A stretch of 64,000 nt of DNA from Novosphingobium sp. Leaf2 (GTDB lineage Bacteria > Pseudomonadota > Alphaproteobacteria > Sphingomonadales > Sphingomonadaceae): positions 62,307 to 126,306 of the forward strand of contig NZ_LMJY01000016.1 in assembly GCF_001421325.1 (NCBI RefSeq), in the 5' to 3' direction. The notes below the pieces were generated by a model, which had not been told where the DNA came from, did not search any database, and saw nothing but the letters and a program-made list of their open reading frames with translations. Made by a program: the position numbers and the translations under genes. Positions 45,216 through 52,609 of the stretch are shown here, in pieces (the first letter of the stretch is position 1; each line of letters begins with the position of its first letter).

Positions 45216-45656
45216 TCAGATCTTGCGGTGCAGTTCGAGGTAATCGGTGGGAATGCGCAGGGCTTCGGCGGCAACCTGTGTTTCGCGCAGGAACAGTACC
45301 ATAGCGATCAGCAGCAGCAAGATCGCGGCAAGAAATGTCAGGGCGGCGGCCAGATGCCAGTCGAAGCCGCCCAGCCCGGACAGGAACAGGATCGCCACAG
45401 TCACGCCGATCGCCAGGCCTGACAACACCATCATGCGCACGGCCTTGGTGATCAGCGTCATGCGCTGATGCACCAACCGCAGCTCGCTCACGATCATGTC
45501 GTGTTCCGGTCCCTCGGTGGCAGGATGGCGATCCTGCAACGTGCGTGCACGATCCACCACGCGCCCCAGCCGTGACGACAGGATGTTCAGGATATTGCCA
45601 ATCGCAACCAGCACGAACACCGGCGTCAGGGCGAGTTGAATGGTCTGGACGATCAT
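45216..45656 (-). CDS. DUF2721 membrane protein
   Basis: 146 aa with three predicted membrane segments. The N-terminus IQLALTPVFVLVAIGNIL and SRLGRVVDRARTLQD are the DUF2721 signature. ATG 45656 follows GAAGGGCGAC and matches the family start; ATG 45668 in frame has no ribosome site. Function unknown. Last gene of the manC-manA run. Confidence 0.83.
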   Translation of the reverse strand: MIVQTIQLALTPVFVLVAIGNILNILSSRLGRVVDRARTLQDRHPATEGPEHDMIVSELRLVHQRMTLITKAVRMMVLSGLAIGVTVAILFLSGLGGFDWHLAAALTFLAAILLLLIAMVLFLRETQVAAEALRIPTDYLELHRKI

Positions 45657-45674
45657 GTCGCCCTTCATGGACGG

Positions 45675-46496
45675 TCAGGTCTCGTCAGAACAGGCCACTG
45701 CGATCAGGCAGACGGCATCGTCAGCAAAATGAACGGCGGATAGTGAAGGTGCGAGCGCACAACTGCCCGGCGCGACGGGCTCGCCCGAAACCGTGACGGT
45801 GCCTTCGCGCGGGATCACCAGCAAGCCACCCGTGTAGCGCGCGGCGATATGCTCCGGCGGCTGGCCGGCCACGTGATCGAGCAGGAACAGCGGCCCATCC
45901 ACCAGAGTCTTGGTTTCCTGCGTGTCCACGTGCGTGTGCCAGCGATCCTGCGCATAAGGCTCGCCCTTGGCGACTGCCATGCCATCGTCCAGATGCAGTT
46001 CGCGGCCACGCCCGTAATCGTACAGGCGATAGGTGATATCGCTGTTCTGCTGCGTTTCGATCAGGCTGACCCCGGCCCCGATAGCGTGGACGGTGTTGGC
46101 CGGAATGTAAAAGAAATCACCGGGCTTCACCGTGAACCACGTCATCAGCTTTTCGATGGAGCCGTCGAGCGCGGCGGCGCGCATTTCGTCTGGGGAAATG
46201 GTCTTGTCGAAGCCGATCCCCAGCTTGGCGTCGGGCTCGGCTGCGACGATGAGCCAGCACTCTTCCTTGCCTTGCCGGCCTAGCCCCTTGGCCATGGTCT
46301 GCGCATCGGTCGGGTGGACCTGCACGGACAGCGCCTCGCTGGTGAATATGTATTTCACCAGCAAACCGGGAAGCGCCTTGGGCGGCTCGAACCAGATTTC
46401 GCCGATCCGCTCGCCTTCCTTCGCGGTGAACGGCTTGGGCAGCGTATCCACGCCCCAGGGCTTTTCTACCTCACGGATCGGCAATATGGCGGTCAT
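45675..46496 (-). CDS. manA: Mannose-6-phosphate isomerase, class I
   Basis: Zn2+ enzyme interconverting fructose-6-P and mannose-6-P for GDP-mannose supply. Zinc ligands are visible in VQVHPTDAQT (Gln, His), GKEECWLIV (Glu) and ANTVHAIGAG (His). 273 aa, the short class I form. ATG 46496 is preceded by AAAGGA; TTG 46502 in frame is too close to that site. It starts 25 bases after manC, so the two supply consecutive steps. Confidence 0.93.
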   Translation of the reverse strand: MTAILPIREVEKPWGVDTLPKPFTAKEGERIGEIWFEPPKALPGLLVKYIFTSEALSVQVHPTDAQTMAKGLGRQGKEECWLIVAAEPDAKLGIGFDKTISPDEMRAAALDGSIEKLMTWFTVKPGDFFYIPANTVHAIGAGVSLIETQQNSDITYRLYDYGRGRELHLDDGMAVAKGEPYAQDRWHTHVDTQETKTLVDGPLFLLDHVAGQPPEHIAARYTGGLLVIPREGTVTVSGEPVAPGSCALAPSLSAVHFADDAVCLIAVACSDET

Positions 46497-46521
46497 CTGC
46501 AAATTTCCTTTGGACGCGCGG

Positions 46522-47565
46522 TCACTGGTTCACTGCGCCCGACAGCTTGCCAACCTTCTGCACGCCCGAAACGGTCGTGATCATGATGTCGTTCCCATCG
46601 ACCACGACGATCACGTCCTCCACCCCGACCACCGAGACACGCGGACCGTCAGTGTCCACCAGCACATTGCGGCAATCGACCATCTCGACCTCGCCCTTAC
46701 CGCGGATCGAGTTACCGTTTGCATCGCGCTCAAGCGCTTCGTGCAAGGCGTGCCAGTTGCCGATGTCGGACCAGTTCATGTCAGCGGGCACCATGGCGGC
46801 GCGGGTGGTATTTTCCATCACCGCGTAGTCCACCGAATCGCTGGGGACCGCGCCGAAGATCGCTGCATCGGGATGGAACCGCTGACCATCGACCCGGCCC
46901 TGTTCAACCGCCTTGGCTACCCCGGCAGCAATCTGCGGGCGATGTGCGGACAATTCGGCCAGGAAATCCTTCACCCTGAACGCGAAAATGCCACCATTCC
47001 AGGCATATATCCCTTCGGCCAGAAATGCCTTGGCGCGCTCGATATCCGGCTTTTCAACGAACTGGGCGGTACGAAAGCCAGTATCGGAGATCGGTTCACC
47101 ACGCTTGAGATAGCCAAAACCGGTTTCGGGCGCGGTAGCCTCGATCCCGAACGATACCAGCCAGCCTTCCTCTGCCAGATCGGCGGCGGCGCACGCGGCG
47201 GCAGCAAACGCGTCCGCATTGCCGATGTGGTGATCGCTGGGGCACACCAGCATTACCGCGTCCTCGGGCAGGCGATACGCCGCCAAGGCAATAGCGGCGG
47301 CGGTGTTGCGTGCAGCGGGCTCGACGATGACTTGCGCACCGGCGATGTCGCCAAGCTGCGCCTCGACATGATCGAGGTGCTTGGTTCCGGTCACGACGAC
47401 AGGCGGTGCGAACCCGCCATCAGCGGGGCAGCGCCGCAGGGCCGCTTCGAAAAGGGTTGAATCGCCCACGAGCGGGAGAAACGGCTTGGGCTTGTCGGCA
47501 CGGCTGCGCGGCCAAAGGCGGGTGCCGCTGCCGCCGCACAAAATCACCGGGACAATAGTTGGCAT
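46522..47565 (-). CDS. manC: Mannose-1-phosphate guanylyltransferase
   Basis: Makes GDP-mannose from mannose-1-P and GTP for surface polysaccharides. The nucleotidyltransferase signature ILCGGSGTRLWPRSRADKPK is at residues 8-27, followed by VEPAARNTAAAIALAA, CPSDHHIGN and FVEKPD; the insert ENTTRAAMVPADMNWSDIG completes the active site. 347 aa: no fused mannose-6-phosphate isomerase domain, which is instead the separate manA downstream. A TonB-like gene lies upstream on the same strand at 105 bases. Confidence 0.95.
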   Translation of the reverse strand: MPTIVPVILCGGSGTRLWPRSRADKPKPFLPLVGDSTLFEAALRRCPADGGFAPPVVVTGTKHLDHVEAQLGDIAGAQVIVEPAARNTAAAIALAAYRLPEDAVMLVCPSDHHIGNADAFAAAACAAADLAEEGWLVSFGIEATAPETGFGYLKRGEPISDTGFRTAQFVEKPDIERAKAFLAEGIYAWNGGIFAFRVKDFLAELSAHRPQIAAGVAKAVEQGRVDGQRFHPDAAIFGAVPSDSVDYAVMENTTRAAMVPADMNWSDIGNWHALHEALERDANGNSIRGKGEVEMVDCRNVLVDTDGPRVSVVGVEDVIVVVDGNDIMITTVSGVQKVGKLSGAVNQ

Positions 47566-47670
47566 GAATATCTTTCGCTCGAACGGTCCGGCCCGCCAGA
47601 GGCAGACGGATGTGTAACTGTCATAGCTGCGCTTTGCTGCAATGCAACGGCAGGGCCTTCAAGAAATACA

Positions 47671-48405
47671 TCACGAAAACCATCGTTGCCGCCAGCGATA
47701 TATGGCGCGCACCGGCTCTCCGGAAGGGCCGCGCGCCGGGCGGAAGATAAAGCGCTGCGTCGCCAGCCTGCAGGTAATGGCATCTGCCTCCGGGTCAGGG
47801 CTTGGCTGGACAACGCGGCAGTTGTCCACGCGGCCGTCCGGGCCAACTGTCAGGTCGATGATCACCGACGCGCCGGCGCGCCGTGCTCGGCCGGAGCGGG
47901 GGTAATCGCTGGCGGCGTTGATATCACCCGCGATCTTTACGGTCGGCGCCGCGCCGCCACCGGCACCCGGTCCATCCCCGCCCAAGCCCGCGCCGGTCCC
48001 GTGGCCTTCCCCCACCGCCCCACTGCCTGTGCCGATCGTGCCAGCGCCGCCGGCGGTATCGGCGTGCCCTGCATCTGCACGCGGCGCGACAGGGGTGGTC
48101 ATCAGGGGTTGTGGCGCGGCGGCAGTAGCCTTCTCGGCGGTCGCATCTTTGCGCCCTGCTGGTGCGGCTGAGCCGCTAGCCAGAGCTGCCTTGGGCTTCC
48201 GGATTGTCGACGCTGGACTAGGTGGTGCAGGAGACGGACGCTGGGTTGTAAAAGCAACGCTCGTCATGGCCCGGCTCACACGATCCAGCAAATCCGGCGT
48301 GAACGCGCGAATGAGCGCCAAAATCGCAGCCACGTGAAGCAGCAGCACAATAGCGGCGATCCTCCATTGCGGCTTACGGGCAGGGGAAAAACGCGCAAAA
48401 AGCAT
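47671..48405 (-). CDS. TonB-like energy-transducer protein
   Basis: 244 aa: one N-terminal membrane segment (about residues 15-35), an Ala/Pro/Gly-rich periplasmic stretch with a Gly-rich spacer, and a C-terminal TonB-type domain (YPRSGRARRAGASVIIDLTV, GRVDNCRVVQPSPDPEAD, ITCRLATQRFIFRPARG). The spacer is shorter and less Lys/Pro-rich than in classical TonB, and no exbBD is near, so a role in energising a particular receptor or in another envelope task is open. ATG 48405 is chosen; the frame is open 36 bases further up. Confidence 0.8.
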   Translation of the reverse strand: MLFARFSPARKPQWRIAAIVLLLHVAAILALIRAFTPDLLDRVSRAMTSVAFTTQRPSPAPPSPASTIRKPKAALASGSAAPAGRKDATAEKATAAAPQPLMTTPVAPRADAGHADTAGGAGTIGTGSGAVGEGHGTGAGLGGDGPGAGGGAAPTVKIAGDINAASDYPRSGRARRAGASVIIDLTVGPDGRVDNCRVVQPSPDPEADAITCRLATQRFIFRPARGPSGEPVRAIYRWRQRWFS

Positions 48406-48473
48406 GAATTCGGCATGACATGGTCGCCAAGGCTCTAGCAAGTATGCGGAACGCGGCGACTAGACTGTGAACG

Positions 48474-48508
48474 CAAAAACCCGAGATGCCCAAGAGACAT
48501 CCCGGGTT
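48474..48508 (-). terminator. Rho-independent terminator of the low-complexity gene
   Basis: Read on the minus strand: stem AACCCGGGATG / CATCTCGGGTT (one mismatch) with a nine-base loop, then TTTTT. It lies 34 bases after the stop of the gene at 48542. Confidence 0.75.
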
Positions 48509-48541
48509 CTCACAGTCACCCCTTATCAAAGGTGATAGGGA

Positions 48542-49012
48542 TCACGGCGTAGTGCCTGCGGTGCCGCCGCCGGGAGTGCTGTTCAGCCCGGTGCCGGACT
48601 GGTTGCCCGGCATGGTCGAGCCCGGCGCCCCCGCCGGATTGCCCATTGAGCCCGACGGGCCAAGGCTTGCGCCGCCATCATCGCTCGGCGAGGCAGGTTT
48701 CGAGGGGGTGGTGTCATCGGTGCCGTGCGTCGAGGTGCTTCCGGTCACTGTGCCGCTGGATGACTTGGAGCCGCGCATAGACTTGTTCTTCATGCTGTTA
48801 TGATGGCGCATCCCGGTTCCGGTCGAGGACGATGTTCCGTCAATGGTGCCGGACCCTGTGGTGGACGAACCGGTCGTCGTGCCCGTGCCCGTCCCGCTGG
48901 TCGTGGTTCCGGTCCCGGTGGTGGTTCCAGTGCCGCCTATGCTATCTTGCGCCTGCACTGCAAACGGCAGAGCCAGTGCCGCAACCGCGGCAAGCATCAT
49001 TGCCTTTTTCAT
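48542..49012 (-). CDS. Secreted Gly/Thr/Ser-rich low-complexity protein
   Basis: 156 aa: signal peptide (cleavage near AVQAQD), then almost only Gly, Thr, Ser, Pro and Asp in imperfect repeats such as GTGTTTGTGTTTSGTGTG. A short Lys/His-rich patch (MRHHNSMKNKSMRGSK) interrupts it. AAGGA before the ATG and a terminator after the stop support expression. No known family; likely disordered periplasmic or exported. A candidate ECF-sigma promoter precedes it. Function unknown. Confidence 0.7.
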   Translation of the reverse strand: MKKAMMLAAVAALALPFAVQAQDSIGGTGTTTGTGTTTSGTGTGTTTGSSTTGSGTIDGTSSSTGTGMRHHNSMKNKSMRGSKSSSGTVTGSTSTHGTDDTTPSKPASPSDDGGASLGPSGSMGNPAGAPGSTMPGNQSGTGLNSTPGGGTAGTTP

Positions 49013-49061
49013 GTACTATCCTTCTCACATCGCTCGAATGTTTCTTCGAGAACGAAGATAA

Positions 49062-49087
49062 AAGGTATCGAAACGACAAACCGTTCC
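49062..49087 (-). promoter_or_regulatory. Candidate ECF-type (EcfG-like) promoter of the low-complexity gene
   Basis: On the minus strand GGAAC (49087-49083), 17-base spacer, CCTT (49065-49062), close to the general-stress pattern GGAAC-N16/17-CGTT. The leader that would follow contains the hairpin ctcgaa-tgtttc-ttcgag (49033-49050). Confidence 0.35.
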
Positions 49088-49128
49088 GGCTGCCTATCCT
49101 GCACAAGCCCCTACCTGCCGACAGACGT

Positions 49129-50526
49129 TCAGCTTTCCGCGAAAATATAGGGTTGTGCTGCACGCCGGTATTCGTCCGCCATCACGTCTCTGCCGATAGG
49201 TGGAAGCGACCGGGCGGTGCACTGCGCCCGCTGGCACAGACGGCAGGTAACCCCGATCGGCGTTACGCTGGCAGCGGCTGGCTCTCCGTTCCCGGCATAG
49301 ATCACGCGGTCTGCCTGCTGTGCGGCGCAAGCCAGGGCGACGGCGCGTAATATCCTGCGCCCGCCGTAGGCCGTCTGTCCGCTGACCACCGTGCGCGCGA
49401 TCGAGAAAAACCGCTCACCCCCCGGCAGTTCCAACCACTGGGTCATGATCTCACCGGGGCAGCGAAAAACCTGGTGCACACTCCATAGCGGACAACCACC
49501 GCCATGCGCCGCAAACGGAAAGCCCGCACCGTCCAGCCGCTTCGATACGTTGCCGGCTTCATCAACCCGGATGAAGAAAAAGCCCACACCTTCCTCACCC
49601 GGTCGCTGCAAGGTCGTCAGCCGATGGGCCACTTGCTCGAAACTGGCACCGAACAGCGCGCACAGGGCGTCGATATCATACCCGCGTTGTTGTGCCGCCC
49701 GCGCGAACTGGGCGTAGGGCATGACGATCGCCCCGGCGCAATACCCGGCGAGCGCGCGCAGCAGCAGCGTAGCCGTGGTGGGGCTGGAGAACCCCTGAAC
49801 GCGGATCGCCTGCTTGATCTGGCTTCGCAGCGCAGTGTGCGCGATATGCGTGGCGATCTGGAAAGACCGGCTGGCTGCGGGCAGCGTATCGGCGATCAGC
49901 AGTTGCTGGTTGTGGCGATCGAACCGGCGCAGCGAATCGACTAGGACGTCCGGCGGAAGCAAGCGCACCCGCACCCCTTTGGCCGCCAGCCATGCGGTGC
50001 CGCCACCGGCTTGCGCGATCTCCGCGGCCAGACTTTCCGCCGCCGTATCGAGGTCGTGAAAGTAGTTGCGGTTGGCAGCCAGAAAGCGCTGCACCTCCTG
50101 CACAGGTTCGTTGTCTTGCGCCAGCGGCCCTGCCACGCGCTGCTCTGCCAAGGCCTGGGCTTCGCGGACATAGGCCTGATGCAGGCGCAGTAGAGCGTCG
50201 GAGATGCCCGGGAAGCTGGTGGCAAGGTCGGCCACTTCCAGCCGGGGCAGATCGATATCAGAAAACAACGGGTCGCGCAGAACGTCCGTCAGGCGCCGGG
50301 CATAGCCCTCACCCTCGTCACCCGCGATTTCCGCGATGTCGAGGCGATACGTGCGCGCCAGGCGTAGCAGCATGTCTGCGGTGACCGGGCGTTGGTTGCG
50401 CTCTAGCAGCGCGACGTAGCTTGGCGAGATTTCAAGGTCATGCGCCATCGCCTGCTGCGTGAGGCCCAGTTCGCGGCGCAGACGGCGCAGGCGCGGACCA
50501 AGATACAGGGGACGGTTTTCGGCCAT
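49129..50526 (-). CDS. XRE-family short-chain fatty-acyl regulator (ScfR/RamB type)
   Basis: 465-aa regulator: N-terminal HTH (LRRLRRELGLTQQAMAHDLE, then SPSYVALLERNQRPVTADML), a middle region with an IrrE/ImmA-like fold (around SFQIATHIAHTALRSQI) and the C-terminal DUF2083 domain with Cys residues (CPLWSVHQVFRCPGE, CRLCQRAQC) that probably bind metal. In relatives (RamB, ScfR) this protein controls acetate, propionate and glyoxylate genes. Divergent from aceA with 149 bases between ATG codons, containing palindromic CTTGT elements that are good operator candidates. Confidence 0.9.
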   Translation of the reverse strand: MAENRPLYLGPRLRRLRRELGLTQQAMAHDLEISPSYVALLERNQRPVTADMLLRLARTYRLDIAEIAGDEGEGYARRLTDVLRDPLFSDIDLPRLEVADLATSFPGISDALLRLHQAYVREAQALAEQRVAGPLAQDNEPVQEVQRFLAANRNYFHDLDTAAESLAAEIAQAGGGTAWLAAKGVRVRLLPPDVLVDSLRRFDRHNQQLLIADTLPAASRSFQIATHIAHTALRSQIKQAIRVQGFSSPTTATLLLRALAGYCAGAIVMPYAQFARAAQQRGYDIDALCALFGASFEQVAHRLTTLQRPGEEGVGFFFIRVDEAGNVSKRLDGAGFPFAAHGGGCPLWSVHQVFRCPGEIMTQWLELPGGERFFSIARTVVSGQTAYGGRRILRAVALACAAQQADRVIYAGNGEPAAASVTPIGVTCRLCQRAQCTARSLPPIGRDVMADEYRRAAQPYIFAES

Positions 50527-50537
50527 GACACGAGCAT

Positions 50538-50587
50538 CTTGTCACAGTCACACAACTTTACAAGCAAGTTCTGTCAAGTTTGACAAG
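50538..50587. promoter_or_regulatory. Putative ScfR operator cluster in the scfR-aceA region
   Basis: Contains three CTTGT/ACAAG half-sites (50538-50542, 50560-50564, 50583-50587) and a perfect palindrome TGTCAA-GT-TTGACA (50572-50585). Placed between divergent regulator and target genes. That ScfR binds here is inference. Confidence 0.45.
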
Positions 50588-50675
50588 CGTACTTCGCGCC
50601 GGGTTTTGCCATCCATCCGCTGCGGTTACCGACAGGTCATCCAAGCCGCCCGGCCCGATGAAGGAAACTGAAGCC

Positions 50676-52268
50676 GTGACGTACCAGAGCAAGATCACCG
50701 AAGCTAACCAGACCATCGGCGCGCAAAGCCATTGGGACGGGATCGAACCCCAATCCGTGGCTCGCATGCGCCTGCAGAACCGCTTCCGCACCGGGCTCGA
50801 CATTGCCCGCTATACCGCCGCGATCATGCGGGCGGACATGGCCGCTTACGATGCGGATCCGGCGAATTACACCCAGTCCCTCGGCTGCTGGCACGGGTTC
50901 ATCGGCCAGCAGAAGATGATCAGCATCAAGAAGCACTTTGGCACCACGAAGGGCCGGTATCTGTATCTGTCGGGCTGGATGGTCGCAGCGCTGCGCAGTG
51001 ATTTTGGCCCCCTGCCCGATCAGTCGATGCACGAAAAGACCAGTGTGTCGGCGCTTATCGAAGAACTTTACACGTTCCTGCGCCAGGCAGATGCACGCGA
51101 ACTGGGCATGCTGTTCCGCGATCTCGACGCAGCACACGATGCCGGTGACGCGCTGGAAGCCAAGCGCATCGAACACGCGATCGACACTTATGAAACGCAC
51201 GTGGTGCCGATCATTGCCGACATCGACGCCGGGTTCGGCAACGCGGAGGCGACATACCTGCTGGCGCGCAAGTTCATCGAGGCGGGCGCATGCTGCATCC
51301 AGATCGAAAACCAGGTTTCCGATGAAAAGCAGTGCGGCCACCAGGACGGCAAGGTCACTGTCCCGCATGAGGACTTCATCGCCAAGATCCGCGCCGTCCG
51401 CTACGCCTTCATGGAACTGGGCGTGGACGATGGCATTATCGTCGCCCGCACGGACTCGCTGGGTGCGGGCCTTACCAAGCAGATCGCCTTCACCCGCACG
51501 ACGGGCGACATCGGCGATTTGTACAACGGCTTTCTCGACTGCGAGGCAGTCGATGCAACGCGCCTTGGCCACGGCGACGTTCTGCTGAGCCGCGACGGCG
51601 CGCTGGTCCGGCCCAAGCGTCTGCCCAGCAATCTGTTCCAGTTCCGCCCCGGAACCGGCGAGGATCGCTGCGTGCTTGACTGCATCCATGCACTGCAGAA
51701 CGGCGCGGACTTGCTGTGGATTGAAACCGAAAAGCCCCATATCGGCCAGATCGGCAGCATGGTGCGGCGCATCCGCGAGGTGATCCCGAACGCCAAGCTG
51801 GTCTACAACAATTCACCCAGCTTCAACTGGACGCTGAACTTTCGCCAGCAGGTTTTCGATACCTGGGCGGCGGACGGCAAGGATGTATCGGCATACGACC
51901 GGGCCCGGCTGATGAGCGTGGAGTATGACGGTACGCCGCTGGCGGACGAGGCGGACGAACGCATCCGCACCTTCCAGCGTGATTCGGCCCGCGAGGCCGG
52001 CATTTTCCACCACCTGATAACGCTGCCAACGTATCATACCGCCGCGCTGTCGACCGACAATCTTGCGCGCGAATACTTCGGGGATGCCGGGATGCTGGGC
52101 TACGTGAAGGGCGTGCAGCGCCAGGAGATCCGGCAGGGTATCGCCTGCGTCAGGCACCAGAACATGGCCGGCTCCGACCTTGGCGACGATCACAAGGAAT
52201 ACTTTGCCGGCGAAGCGGCGCTCAAGGCCGGCGGCGCGCACAACACCATGAACCAGTTCGCCGCCTGA
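50676..52268 (+). CDS. aceA: Isocitrate lyase (long ~530-aa type)
   Basis: Splits isocitrate into glyoxylate and succinate, opening the glyoxylate shunt for growth on acetate or fatty acids. Active-site loop is KQCGHQDGK, as in the long Pseudomonas-type enzyme (531 aa) rather than KKCGH of E. coli; other blocks are SGWMVAALRSDFGPLPDQ, PIIADIDAGFGNAEAT, CCIQIENQVSDEKQ and NNSPSFNW. 530 aa from GTG 50676, which has AAGGA about ten bases upstream and matches the family N-terminus (TYQSKI); ATG 50658 is the alternative. A small ORF follows after 31 bases. Confidence 0.96.
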   Translation: MTYQSKITEANQTIGAQSHWDGIEPQSVARMRLQNRFRTGLDIARYTAAIMRADMAAYDADPANYTQSLGCWHGFIGQQKMISIKKHFGTTKGRYLYLSGWMVAALRSDFGPLPDQSMHEKTSVSALIEELYTFLRQADARELGMLFRDLDAAHDAGDALEAKRIEHAIDTYETHVVPIIADIDAGFGNAEATYLLARKFIEAGACCIQIENQVSDEKQCGHQDGKVTVPHEDFIAKIRAVRYAFMELGVDDGIIVARTDSLGAGLTKQIAFTRTTGDIGDLYNGFLDCEAVDATRLGHGDVLLSRDGALVRPKRLPSNLFQFRPGTGEDRCVLDCIHALQNGADLLWIETEKPHIGQIGSMVRRIREVIPNAKLVYNNSPSFNWTLNFRQQVFDTWAADGKDVSAYDRARLMSVEYDGTPLADEADERIRTFQRDSAREAGIFHHLITLPTYHTAALSTDNLAREYFGDAGMLGYVKGVQRQEIRQGIACVRHQNMAGSDLGDDHKEYFAGEAALKAGGAHNTMNQFAA

Positions 52269-52299
52269 CGCGCGGCTGCTTGCCAAGAAAGGATCACCG

Positions 52300-52473
52300 A
52301 TGACCGCTACCGTTTCCGCAGAGCCGGCGCGCGCGCGCGCAGTGCTTTCGAACCAGGACTTCAAACTGCTGCAGGAGGCCGTGGTCTTTTACATCAAGGC
52401 GCATGAAGACGATCCGGCAACCTCGAAATACGTGAACCTCCATCATCGCCTCAGCAGTGCCGGGCGCAGATAG
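52300..52473 (+). CDS. Small hypothetical protein downstream of aceA
   Basis: 57-aa ORF from ATG 52300 with AAGGA seven bases upstream, ending 25 bases before a hairpin region. The sequence NQDFKLLQEAVVFYIKAHED is amphipathic helical; no known family. Position suggests co-transcription with aceA, so it may be a partner or regulator of the shunt; this is inference. Confident as an ORF, not as to function. Confidence 0.6.
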   Translation: MTATVSAEPARARAVLSNQDFKLLQEAVVFYIKAHEDDPATSKYVNLHHRLSSAGRR

Positions 52474-52498
52474 AAAAGACCTTTCCTGGGGAGGAAAG

Positions 52499-52529
52499 CC
52501 GGGCCGTCGCACGCGTTGCGGCGGCCCGG
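52499..52529 (+). terminator. Hairpin after the aceA unit, likely terminator
   Basis: Thirteen-base stem ccgggccgtcgca / tgcggcggcccgg (one mismatch) with a five-base loop; there is no clear T-run, so it may act as a Rho-aided terminator or mRNA stabiliser. The smaller hairpin ctttcc/ggaaag lies just before. Confidence 0.5.
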
Positions 52530-52609
52530 TCGCATTCGGGCGCCGCTACAGTATTTGTCCGCAGTCCAGCGATCAGTTGGCATAAATGACGTTCCATTAA
52601 TGCCGAGCG

